NCBI RefSeq assembly: GCF_008369935.1
Contig: NZ_VTUZ01000022.1
Coordinates: 62,001 to 126,000, forward strand
Direction: 5' to 3'
DNA length: 64,000 bases
Source of the DNA: Paraburkholderia panacisoli
Lineage (GTDB): Bacteria > Pseudomonadota > Gammaproteobacteria > Burkholderiales > Burkholderiaceae
This document shows positions 27,473 through 36,837 of the stretch, piece by piece. Numbering within the stretch: position 1 is the first letter of the stretch; every line of letters begins with the position of its first letter. Under the pieces are notes generated by a model. The model saw only the letters and a program-made list of their open reading frames with translations. It ran no database searches and was not told where the DNA came from. Made by a program: the position numbers and the translations under genes.

Positions 27473-27682
27473 AGGTCGATGGGTAGGCCTGACGGGCTGC
27501 TCGCGTGGCCCGGTGCCTATCTGACTGCCTGGCTGACTCCCCAATTGACCATGTTGCTGGCTTGCCTGGCAACGATAATTTGGCATGGCCCCGCTCCTGC
27601 TAAACGGCTGTCAGGAGTCACCACGCACGCCTCTTCGAGGTCTCCCTCAAAAACAGACTGTTAGTTGCATTTAAGTCGAAGG

Positions 27683-27711
27683 AAAAAGCGGCGCCACAAG
27701 GCGGCCGCTTT
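27683..27711 (-). terminator. Terminator for the MerR-CMD operon
   Basis: Read leftward, aaagcggccgcc and ggcgccgcttttt form a stem with one bulged base, an acaa-type loop and a five-T tail, 20 bases past the CMD stop. Confidence 0.65.
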
Positions 27712-27731
27712 CCCACCCAACCACCAACCCG

Positions 27732-28178
27732 TCAACCGACGAGCGCCTCCTCCGCCACCTCGCCTGCCCTCTCCCGCTGCGCCATCTCCGCCGCCCGATC
27801 GTGCCGCTCGAAAATCTCCCGCGCGGCAAACAGCGCATTCAGCGCCGCCGGAAAGCCCGCATAAAGGGCCATCTGCATAAACACCTCGACGATCTCCTCG
27901 CGCGTGCAGCCGACGTTCAACGCCGCCTCGATATGCACCTTCAACTGCGGTTGTGCGCAGCCCAGCGTCGCGAGCGACGCGATGGTGGCGATTTCGCGCA
28001 CACGCAGATCGAGCTGTGGCCGGCTGTAAATATCGCCGAAACCGAATTCGATCAGCAGCCGGCCGAAATCCGGCGCGATCGGCGCGAGCGCGGCGATCAC
28101 CTGTTCGCCGGCCGAGCCGTCGATCTCCTTCAGTTTGTCCCAGCCTCGGGTGTAGCGGTCGTTGTGTGCGTAGTCCAT
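27732..28178 (-). CDS. Carboxymuconolactone decarboxylase family protein
   Basis: 148 residues, the single-domain CMD size. LRVREIATIASLATLGCAQPQLKVHIEAALN and VGCTREEIVEVFMQMALYAGFPAALNAL are the family core. There is no CxxC pair, so an AhpD-like peroxidase role is unlikely; it resembles gamma-carboxymuconolactone decarboxylases, but no aromatic-pathway genes are nearby, so the reaction is unknown. Its start lies inside the 3' end of the MerR gene (49-base overlap), suggesting coupled translation and control by that regulator. Confidence 0.87.
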   Translation of the reverse strand: MDYAHNDRYTRGWDKLKEIDGSAGEQVIAALAPIAPDFGRLLIEFGFGDIYSRPQLDLRVREIATIASLATLGCAQPQLKVHIEAALNVGCTREEIVEVFMQMALYAGFPAALNALFAAREIFERHDRAAEMAQRERAGEVAEEALVG

Positions 28179-28627
28179 GGTGAGTCCTTGTCCGAATGTG
28201 AATGCGTTGAACTTGCGTCGATCTGTCGTGCCGGATTTCCCGCATCGGCGTTCTGCTGCGCCGCTTTTTCGTAGTACGCGATCTTGTCGACGATCGCACC
28301 AAGGTTGCTCTGCAACTCGGCGATGCGCGCCAAAACCGCATCCCGGTGCGCCACCAGCAAGTCGCGGCGCGCGCCTGTCGTCGGCCGGCCTTGCGCGCGC
28401 AGCGTCGCGAAAGCCTGCATTCCGGCGATCGGCATGCCGGTCGCTTTCAGACGCATCACGAACAGCAGCCAGTCGAGATCGGCGGGCGAATACAGGCGAT
28501 GCCCCGCCTGCGTGCGCCCCACCGGGCGAATCAGCCCGGCCTGTTCGTAATAACGCAGCGTATGCGTCGAGACGCCGATCGTTTCGGCAACCTGACCGAT
28601 GGTGAGTGCAGTTGGGAGTTTCGACAT
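28130..28627 (-). CDS. MerR family transcriptional regulator (autoregulatory, controls CMD gene)
   Basis: 165 residues. The MerR winged helix is at 8-75 (LTIGQVAETIGVSTHTLRYYEQAGL, YSPADLDWLLFVMRLKATGMP), followed by a dimer helix to about 125. There is no metal-binding Cys motif; the class resembles SoxR/TipA-like regulators of small enzymes, ligand unknown. The last ~30 residues (rich in Thr, His, Ser) are encoded within the overlap with the CMD gene and look poorly conserved. A near-perfect 22-bp dyad with 19-bp-spaced promoter elements lies just upstream. Confidence 0.87.
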   Translation of the reverse strand: MSKLPTALTIGQVAETIGVSTHTLRYYEQAGLIRPVGRTQAGHRLYSPADLDWLLFVMRLKATGMPIAGMQAFATLRAQGRPTTGARRDLLVAHRDAVLARIAELQSNLGAIVDKIAYYEKAAQQNADAGNPARQIDASSTHSHSDKDSPWTTHTTTATPEAGTN

Positions 28628-28636
28628 GACGGACTC

Positions 28637-28667
28637 AGGTTAGGACTTCGAGTGCACTCTAAGTCAA
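28637..28667 (-). promoter_or_regulatory. MerR-type promoter with dyad operator
   Basis: On the minus strand, -35 TTGACT (28667-28662) and a weak -10 TAACCT (28642-28637) are 19 bases apart, the long spacer typical of MerR-activated promoters. The spacer is covered by a 22-bp palindrome (28644-28665, gactt.gagtgcactc.aagtc) with one mismatched pair. The MerR gene starts 10 bases after the -10. Confidence 0.75.
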
Positions 28668-28923
28668 GCACTCGTCGTTGTCATTTGTCTGCGTTGTCAT
28701 TCTTTATGGCGCGCGATATGGATGGATAAACTCGCACGAGCCTAATCGCGATGCAAAAGGTTTAAATATTGTCCGCGCTGATTTACTTGTCATGAATCGG
28801 TCGGTATAAATCGTCGGCGTTCGCAAATAGGGGCGCTTGAATTGTTCTATGCTTAAGCGCAGCGCGTGCTGGATGCGTCGTCCGTTCCCGGCTTACTTTT
28901 TTGCCCTCAATGGAGTGCTTGCC

Positions 28924-29496
28924 ATGCTGAAGAAGCTTTTAATGCTTTGCGTTGCTTTGGCTTTGTCGCTGTCGGCCGGATTTGCGGCGGCCGTCGAAGT
29001 GAATTCCGCCGATCAGGCGGCGCTCGAATCGGTCAAGGGCATCGGGCCGGTGCATGCAAAGGCGATCATCGACGAACGCACCAAGAATGGCCCCTTCAAG
29101 GATGCCGACGATCTCGCCGCCCGCGTCAAGGGCATCGGCACCAAATCGGTCACCAACCTCGAGGCGGCCGGCCTGACGATCAACGGCTCGTCCGCGCCGC
29201 CGAGCGGGGCCAAGCCCGCCGCCAAGTCCAGCAGCACCGCGAGCACCAAGGCGGCGCCGGCAGCCGCGCCCGCCGCGACCACCGCCGCGCCGGCCACGAC
29301 AACGACCACGGCTGCGCCGGCGGAAGCGTCGGGCACCAAAGCGTCGAAGTCGAAGAAGAAGAGCAAAGCCGCGGCCTCCGAAGCGGCAGCGGCTTCCGCA
29401 CCGGCGGCAGCGCCCGCCGACGCGTCCGGCGCCAAAGCTTCGAAGAAGGCGAAGAAGAGCAAGGCCGCTTCGGCGGCTGCAGCTTCCGGCGCATAA
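28924..29496 (+). CDS. Secreted ComEA-like helix-hairpin-helix protein with Ala/Lys-rich tail
   Basis: 190 residues. A signal peptide (LKKLLMLCVALALSLSAGFA, 2-21) is followed by a ComEA-type double HhH domain (about 25-85: VNSADQAALESVKGIGPVHA, FKDADDLAARVKGIGTKSV). HhH domains bind DNA without sequence preference. The remaining ~105 residues are Ala/Lys/Ser/Pro-rich and hold two copies of a basic module ((E/D)ASGxKASKxKKKSKAA), resembling eukaryotic histone H1 tails. ATG 28924 starts the signal peptide; a start at 28837 is less likely. Possible roles include periplasmic DNA binding; no other competence gene is adjacent. Confidence 0.8.
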   Translation: MLKKLLMLCVALALSLSAGFAAAVEVNSADQAALESVKGIGPVHAKAIIDERTKNGPFKDADDLAARVKGIGTKSVTNLEAAGLTINGSSAPPSGAKPAAKSSSTASTKAAPAAAPAATTAAPATTTTTAAPAEASGTKASKSKKKSKAAASEAAAASAPAAAPADASGAKASKKAKKSKAASAAAASGA

Positions 29497-29694
29497 GCAG
29501 ACACATAGGCAGACGCATCAACGACGCACAACGGGGCGGGCGACGGCATCGCGAAGCTTCACCGATACACGCATGAGCCTCGCGCCATGCCCATATCGAA
29601 GCGGCCCGCCCGCCTTCCCACCGCGCCGCGCATCCGCGCGGCGTTTTCACCCGCCGGCCCGTCAAGCACGTGCCGGCTTTCAAGAGAGACCGTC

Positions 29695-30126
29695 ATGAGC
29701 CTACTCGACACCATTGGTTCCCTGCTTGGCAAATCGCCCGAAGGCGGCGGCCAGCAAGCGCTTGTCGCAGCCGCACTCGAATTCGTCAATAGCCAGCCGG
29801 GCGGCCTGAACGGCCTGATCGACCGCTTCAAGGAAAAGGGCCTCGGCGACGTCGTATCGTCGTGGGTCAGCAACGGCGAGAACCAGCCGATCGCCCCTGA
29901 TGCGCTGCATAGCGTGCTCGGCTCGGAGGCCGTCACGAACCTCGCGGCGAAAGCCGGCGTGCAGCCGGATCAGGTGACCGGCCTGCTGTCGCAGATCCTG
30001 CCGCACGTCGTCAATGCGGCGACGCCGGAAGGCGAAGTGCCGGCCGAGGGCAAGCTGAACGCGACCACCGTGCTCGGCGCGCTCGGCGGCCTGTCGGCGC
30101 TGTTCGGCAAGAACAACAACGCTTAA
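29695..30126 (+). CDS. YidB family protein (DUF937)
   Basis: 143 residues. MSLLDTIGSLLGKSPEGGGQ, LVAAALEFVNSQPGGLNGLI and VSSWVSNGENQPIAPDALHS are characteristic of the YidB/DUF937 family. No enzymatic motif or signal peptide is seen; function is not established. ATG 29695 follows an AAGAGAGA-type ribosome site. It stands alone, 198 bases after the HhH gene, and ends at a strong bidirectional terminator shared with clpB. Confidence 0.85.
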   Translation: MSLLDTIGSLLGKSPEGGGQQALVAAALEFVNSQPGGLNGLIDRFKEKGLGDVVSSWVSNGENQPIAPDALHSVLGSEAVTNLAAKAGVQPDQVTGLLSQILPHVVNAATPEGEVPAEGKLNATTVLGALGGLSALFGKNNNA

Positions 30127-30170
30127 CGACGCGAGTAGCCGCACCTGAGCGGCATTGCGGACGCAAAAAA

Positions 30171-30206
30171 AAAAGCGGCAACGAAGTCACCTTCGTTGCC
30201 GCTTTT
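30171..30206. terminator. Bidirectional terminator between the YidB-family gene and clpB
   Basis: A perfect 16-bp stem aaaagcggcaacgaag / cttcgttgccgctttt with a 4-base loop; A and T runs flank it on both sides, so it can serve both convergent genes. Confidence 0.9.
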
Positions 30207-30281
30207 CCGTTGCTACTCATTATCGCCGGCGGGAAAGCAGCTCGACTAGCGCCGCTTTTCGCCGCCGAACACGCGTTTTGC

Positions 30282-32879
<2,598 letters not shown>

Positions 32880-32908
32880 CAAGAGACCTCCAATTTCGAT
32901 TACCACCA

Positions 32909-32936
32909 AAATGAGGCGTTTTATCCAGGTTTCAAG
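32909..32936 (-). promoter_or_regulatory. Sigma-32 (RpoH) heat-shock promoter of clpB
   Basis: On the minus strand, CTTGAAA (32936-32930) and CCTCATTT (32916-32909) are separated by 13 bases. This matches the sigma-32 consensus CTTGAAA-N11-16-CCCCATnT with two mismatches, 30 bases upstream of the clpB start. Confidence 0.8.
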
Positions 32937-32943
32937 CGCTTTT

Positions 32944-32980
32944 TTGCGCTCAACAGCAAGTATTTAACATTTGAGCGCAA
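32944..32980. repeat. 10-bp perfect inverted repeat between nsrR and clpB
   Basis: Arms ttgcgctcaa (32944-32953) and ttgagcgcaa (32971-32980) flank 17 AT-richer bases. It lies upstream of the clpB sigma-32 promoter and 20 bases past the nsrR stop. No T tract follows in the leftward direction, so it is not a classic terminator; it may be an operator or an RNA hairpin. Confidence 0.6.
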
Positions 32981-32999
32981 GAACCGTCCGCGCCCTGAT

Positions 33000-33488
33000 T
33001 TACGCGGACGGCGTCGGTGCGACCGGCACGATCGGGATCACCGCGCCACCCAGGCCGAGCAGCGAAGAGAGCGCGCCATGCGGCTGCGCGACCTCGCCGA
33101 TGGTGTAGCGGTCGAGTTCGGCAAGGAAGGCTTTGCCCGCAGCGTCGAGCGCCTCGCGCAGGCGGCACGCCGGCATGATCACACAGGAGCGGTGCGCGCC
33201 GTGCTGGTCGGGCAGACAGGCGACCAGCGCGAAGTCGCTTTCCATCGCGCGGACCACCTCGCCCACCGTCAACGCGCGAGATCGTTCGGCGAACCGCAGG
33301 CCGCCGTTGCGCCCGCGCACGGTCTCGATCCAGCCGTGCTCGGCGAGTTGCTGCACGACTTTCATCAAGTGGTTCTTGGATATCCCGTACGCCTGCGAAA
33401 TGTCCTGGATCGTCGACAGGCCATCGCCCCGCACAGCGAGGTACAGCAGGACGCGTAGTGAGTAATCCGTATAATCGGTCAGTCTCAT
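33000..33488 (-). CDS. nsrR: Rrf2 family Fe-S regulator, NsrR-like nitric oxide sensor
   Basis: 162 residues. The Rrf2 winged helix occupies ~1-65 (LTDYTDYSLRVLLYLAVRGD). Candidate [4Fe-4S] ligands are Cys91, Cys102 and Cys108, plus Asp8, the extra ligand known from NsrR. The first Cys gap is longer than the C-x4/5-C of other NsrR proteins. NsrR represses NO-detoxification genes until NO destroys the cluster. The divergent neighbour is a truncated globin, and an NsrR-like box lies between the two, which supports the assignment over IscR or RirA. Confidence 0.82.
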   Translation of the reverse strand: MRLTDYTDYSLRVLLYLAVRGDGLSTIQDISQAYGISKNHLMKVVQQLAEHGWIETVRGRNGGLRFAERSRALTVGEVVRAMESDFALVACLPDQHGAHRSCVIMPACRLREALDAAGKAFLAELDRYTIGEVAQPHGALSSLLGLGGAVIPIVPVAPTPSA

Positions 33489-33573
33489 AAATGCAGGTCA
33501 CGATAAGCGCAAGCCGCGATCCCTGAGATAACCGCGTCGATGCTAGGGTTGCCGTGGCGCACCGCTTCGCCAT

Positions 33574-33596
33574 AAGATGCAGCCAGTACGCATGTT
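33574..33596. promoter_or_regulatory. Candidate NsrR binding site
   Basis: AAGATGC-N9-GCATGTT is a 23-bp dyad with the same arms and spacing as the E. coli NsrR consensus (AAGATGC-N9-GCATCTT), with one mismatch in the right arm. The central 9 bases are not the usual AT-rich stretch. It lies 86 bases upstream of nsrR and about 200 bases upstream of the globin gene; the remaining ~270 bases of this intergenic region hold nothing I recognise. Confidence 0.6.
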
Positions 33597-33797
33597 TGCC
33601 AACTTTGCGCGGATGGGCGGCGTTGGTGTTCGCGCCGGTGTTCGGGTAGTAATGGTAACGTTTCCTGCGTCAACCTTTCACGCGAAAAGCGAGTTATTCC
33701 CGGCCTTCTTTTCGATCGCACGCATTTAAGGGCCGCTTCCGAGCGGCCCGGGCGCCGCGTGACGCGCCGCCTTGCGCAGCATTTATCTGGAATTTGC

Positions 33798-34343
33798 ATG
33801 AATCCGTCCTTCCCCGCAGCGCCGGTCGTCGAGCGCGCCGCCGAGCCCACCGAAGAGAATATTCGCGAACTCGTCTACGGCTTTTATGATCGCGTGCGCG
33901 CCGATGCGTTGCTCGGCCCGGTCTTCGAAGCAAAGCTGGCCGGCCGCTGGGACGACCATCTGCCGAAGATGTGCACGTTCTGGGGCTCGCTCGTGCTGGG
34001 CGCGAAGCAGTACCGCGGCAACGTGCAGCAGGCGCATCAGCCGCTGGAAGGCGTCGAGCCGCAGCATTTCAGCCGCTGGCTGTATCTGTTTCTGGATACG
34101 GTCGAGTCACGCTACCAGCCGGCTGCGGCGGTGCGCTTCATGGAACCGGCGCTGCGTATCGCGCAAAGCCTGCAATTGAGCCGCTTCGGCTGGGATTACA
34201 AGATTCCGCCCGAGCAGCAGGCGCTGCTGGAGCGCGTGGCGCCGAAGCGCCGTCCGCACGATGACGATGGGCCGGCTCACGCGACACGTCCGGCTGGCGA
34301 GCCGTTTCCGGCGCGGATCATCGGGCGGCCTCGCGACGAGTGA
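33798..34343 (+). CDS. Group 3 truncated hemoglobin
   Basis: 181 residues. The globin core (about 20-140) has ELVYGFYDRVRADALLGPVF, with Tyr30 at B10, FWGSLVLGAKQYRG, His80 in VQQAHQPL as the probable proximal haem ligand, and Trp94 in FSRWLYLF, matching residues in Campylobacter Ctb. Group 3 globins are linked to NO and oxygen chemistry. The last ~40 residues are a Pro/Arg-rich tail beyond the usual fold. ATG 33798 lies just after a weak ribosome site. It is divergent from nsrR, so NO induction is likely. Confidence 0.87.
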   Translation: MNPSFPAAPVVERAAEPTEENIRELVYGFYDRVRADALLGPVFEAKLAGRWDDHLPKMCTFWGSLVLGAKQYRGNVQQAHQPLEGVEPQHFSRWLYLFLDTVESRYQPAAAVRFMEPALRIAQSLQLSRFGWDYKIPPEQQALLERVAPKRRPHDDDGPAHATRPAGEPFPARIIGRPRDE

Positions 34344-34434
34344 ACGGGTGTTGGGTGCGTTTGGGTGCATCGCGCACGACAGGCGTCTTGACGCCGAGTG
34401 CCGAGCACCGCTTCGATAGCGGCCTGACCCGCCT

Positions 34435-34911
34435 CTACTCCTGCGTGCGATTCCCCGATTCGATGCCCCAGCGGGCGAGCGCGGCGTCGTCCGTGACGCG
34501 GGCGTCGACCCAGCGTTCGCCGGCCTCGGTCTTCTCTTTCTTCCAGAACGGCGCCTGGGTCTTCAGATAATCCATCACGAACTCACACGACGCGAATGCG
34601 TCGCCGCGATGCGCAGCCGTGGTCGCGACGAGCACGATCTGGTCGAGCGGATAGAGCTTGCCGACCCGATGGATGATCAGCACCTCGATACCCGGCCAGC
34701 GCTCGCGCGCGCTCACGATGATCGCTTCCAGCGACTTCTCGGTCATGCCGGGATAATGCTCGAGCTCCATCGTCTCGACGGTGCTGCCGTCGTTCAGATC
34801 GCGCACGGTGCCGACAAAACAGGCGACCGCGCCGATCTTCGGATTGCGTGCGCGCAATGCGGCCACCTCGGCTGTGAGGTCGAAGTCTTCAGTCTGGACG
34901 CGAACGGGCAT
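34435..34911 (-). CDS. moaE: Molybdopterin synthase catalytic subunit MoaE
   Basis: 158 residues. MoaE, with thiocarboxylated MoaD, converts cyclic pyranopterin monophosphate to molybdopterin. VACFVGTVRDLNDG, MELEHYPGMTEKSLE, IHRVGKLYPLDQIVLVATTAAHRGDAF and the catalytic-Lys region YLKTQAPFWKKEKT are all present. ATG 34911 is preferred over 34992, which would run into moaD. It lies 37 bases downstream of moaD in the same direction. Confidence 0.95.
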   Translation of the reverse strand: MPVRVQTEDFDLTAEVAALRARNPKIGAVACFVGTVRDLNDGSTVETMELEHYPGMTEKSLEAIIVSARERWPGIEVLIIHRVGKLYPLDQIVLVATTAAHRGDAFASCEFVMDYLKTQAPFWKKEKTEAGERWVDARVTDDAALARWGIESGNRTQE

Positions 34912-34948
34912 GGGTGGCTCCCTGGTGACGATCTGGCGGCGTTGCCGC

Positions 34949-35206
34949 CTAGCCGCCAGTAACCGGCGGGAAGAACGCGACTTCGCAGCCATCCGTGATC
35001 CGGGTGCCGGCGCCGGTCATCACGTGGTTGCAGGCCATGCGCAGCGCGCGGCCTTCGGCGAGCGTCTCGGCCCAGATTCCGCCGCGCACGCGCAGCCACG
35101 CGCGCACGTCGCCGACGGTCGCGACGCCGTCGGGCAGCTCGACGGTTTCGTCGGCCAGATTGAGCGCTTCGCGCACGCTCGCAAAATAGCGGAGTTCGAT
35201 CTTCAT
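34949..35206 (-). CDS. moaD: Molybdopterin synthase sulfur carrier subunit MoaD
   Basis: 85 residues with the beta-grasp fold (KIELRYFASVREAL at the N-terminus) ending in the required Gly-Gly (FFPPVTGG), which is adenylated and thiocarboxylated to carry sulfur to MoaE. It lies between moeA (34 bases upstream) and moaE (37 bases downstream), all leftward, forming a molybdenum cofactor operon. Confidence 0.95.
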   Translation of the reverse strand: MKIELRYFASVREALNLADETVELPDGVATVGDVRAWLRVRGGIWAETLAEGRALRMACNHVMTGAGTRITDGCEVAFFPPVTGG

Positions 35207-35240
35207 CGGGATGTCGCCGGTCTGCTACGCATGGCCGGCC

Positions 35241-36524
35241 TCAGTTCAGCAATTCGGAAAAGGGAATGAAGCGCACGGTCTCGCCCGCGCGGATCGCATG
35301 GTTCGGCGGATTGTCGATCAGGCCGTCGCCCCAGACCGTCGAGGTCAGCACGGCCGAACTCTGATTCGGGAACAGATCGAGGCCGCCTGCCTCGTTGAGC
35401 CGCGCGCGCAGAAATTCGTTGCGGCGGTCGGCCTTGCTCTGGGTGAAATCCGCGCGCAGCGACAGCGTGCGCGGCGCGACCGTCCGTGCACCGGCGAGAC
35501 TCAGAACGAATGGACGCACGAACAGCAGGAAGGTGGCGAAGCTGGAAACCGGGTTGCCCGGCAGGCCGATGAAGAACGTTTCGGCCGATGCCGAAGCCGA
35601 TGCCGATGCGTCCGCATTCGCATTCGTATGCGCCGCGGCGCGGCGCACCGCGCCGAAGGCGAGCGGCTTGCCCGGCTTCATCGCGATCTGCCACATCGAC
35701 AAACGCCCTTCCGCCTCGACGGCGGGCTTCACGTGATCTTCCTCGCCGACCGATACGCCGCCGCAAGTCAGGATCAGATCGTGCCCGCCGGCGGCTTCGC
35801 GCAACGTCGCGCGGGTCGCGTCGAGCCGGTCGGCGACGATGCCATAGTCGGTCACTTCGCAGCCGAGCTTTTCCAGCAGCCCGCGCAGCGTGAAGCGGTT
35901 CGAATTGTAAATCGCGCCCGGTTTCAGCGGCTCGCCTGGCATGGTCAGCTCGTCGCCGGTGAAGAACACCGCGACCTTGACGCGGCGGCGCACCTGAAGC
36001 TTCGCGCAGCCGACCGACGCGGCGAGCCCCAGCGCCTGCGGCGTGAGCCGTGTGCCCGCCGGCAGGATGATCGAGCCGCTGCGGATGTCCGCGCCTTGCG
36101 CCGTGATCCATTCACCGGTTTGCGGCGTGTGGAGGATCGCGACTTCGTCGCCGGCGGCTTCGGTTTGCTCCTGCATCACGATCGCGTCGGCGCCGGGCGG
36201 CACCGTTGCGCCGGTGAAGATGTGCGCCGCGGTGCCGGGCACCAGCGGCATGGGTGCATGGCCGGCCGGAATGCGTTGCGACACCGGCAACCGGCTGCCG
36301 CCCGCGCGCGCCAGATCCGCGGTGCGGATTGCGTAACCGTCCATTGCGCTGGTGTTCATCGGTGGGACGTCGAGCGGCGACGTGACGTCGGCCGACAGCA
36401 CGCGGTTCAACGCGTCCAGCGTGGGAATGGATTCTGTGCCGGCGATCGGACTCGCGGCACCAAGCAGGGTCGCCAACGCTTCGGCAGTGGCGAGCATGGG
36501 AGCGCGGGGCGTTGGTGTGGACAT
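35241..36524 (-). CDS. moeA: Molybdopterin molybdenumtransferase MoeA
   Basis: 427 residues. MoeA inserts molybdate into adenylylated molybdopterin. Seen: VPPMNTSAMDGYAIRTADLA, PAGHAPMPLVPGTAAHIFTGA and PPGADAIVMQEQTE in the N-terminal domains, VFFTGDELTMPGEPL, TCGGVSVGEEDHVKPA, and FIGLPGNPVSSFATF. Between the last two, about residues 305-320, lies an Ala/Ser/Asn-rich insert encoded by a short tandem repeat (near 35585-35635). It is the first gene of the moeA-moaD-moaE unit. Confidence 0.94.
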   Translation of the reverse strand: MSTPTPRAPMLATAEALATLLGAASPIAGTESIPTLDALNRVLSADVTSPLDVPPMNTSAMDGYAIRTADLARAGGSRLPVSQRIPAGHAPMPLVPGTAAHIFTGATVPPGADAIVMQEQTEAAGDEVAILHTPQTGEWITAQGADIRSGSIILPAGTRLTPQALGLAASVGCAKLQVRRRVKVAVFFTGDELTMPGEPLKPGAIYNSNRFTLRGLLEKLGCEVTDYGIVADRLDATRATLREAAGGHDLILTCGGVSVGEEDHVKPAVEAEGRLSMWQIAMKPGKPLAFGAVRRAAAHTNANADASASASASAETFFIGLPGNPVSSFATFLLFVRPFVLSLAGARTVAPRTLSLRADFTQSKADRRNEFLRARLNEAGGLDLFPNQSSAVLTSTVWGDGLIDNPPNHAIRAGETVRFIPFSELLN

Positions 36525-36837
36525 CTCTGGTTTCGAAACCGCGGATTAAATGAACATTGTAGCGGTCGATGCCGTCGGCCTGGGCGGCCCGGCATGATGC
36601 GGGGGTTTTGCTTCGTGTGACTGCGGGGGGGTTGCTCATTTAGCGCGCTCAGCGAACTCGCTGCAAGCGCTCTTTTTGCAGCGGGCCTTTCGGCCCGTCC
36701 CAATGCGGCTGAACGCCTGTCTGCGCGGCGCGGCTCCTATCGGCGCGCCTCGCAGCGCATCAAACCGCATCCGGCCGCTCCAGCCCGCCCGAGCAGCGCT
36801 GCGTGGCCCGCCGGCTCACGCAGCGCGCAGAACAGCC
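36525..36837. other. Intergenic region between moeA and thrC
   Basis: 313 bases without a supported gene. A small perfect hairpin cgggcc-tttc-ggcccg (36682-36697) lies about 140 bases past thrC; no T run follows on either strand, so it is not a typical terminator. The left third should hold the moeA promoter, but no clear boxes are seen. Confidence 0.4.

Noticed and set aside
36682..36697. Hairpin past thrC as an intrinsic terminator
   Set aside because: The stem is only 6 bp and no T run follows on either strand.
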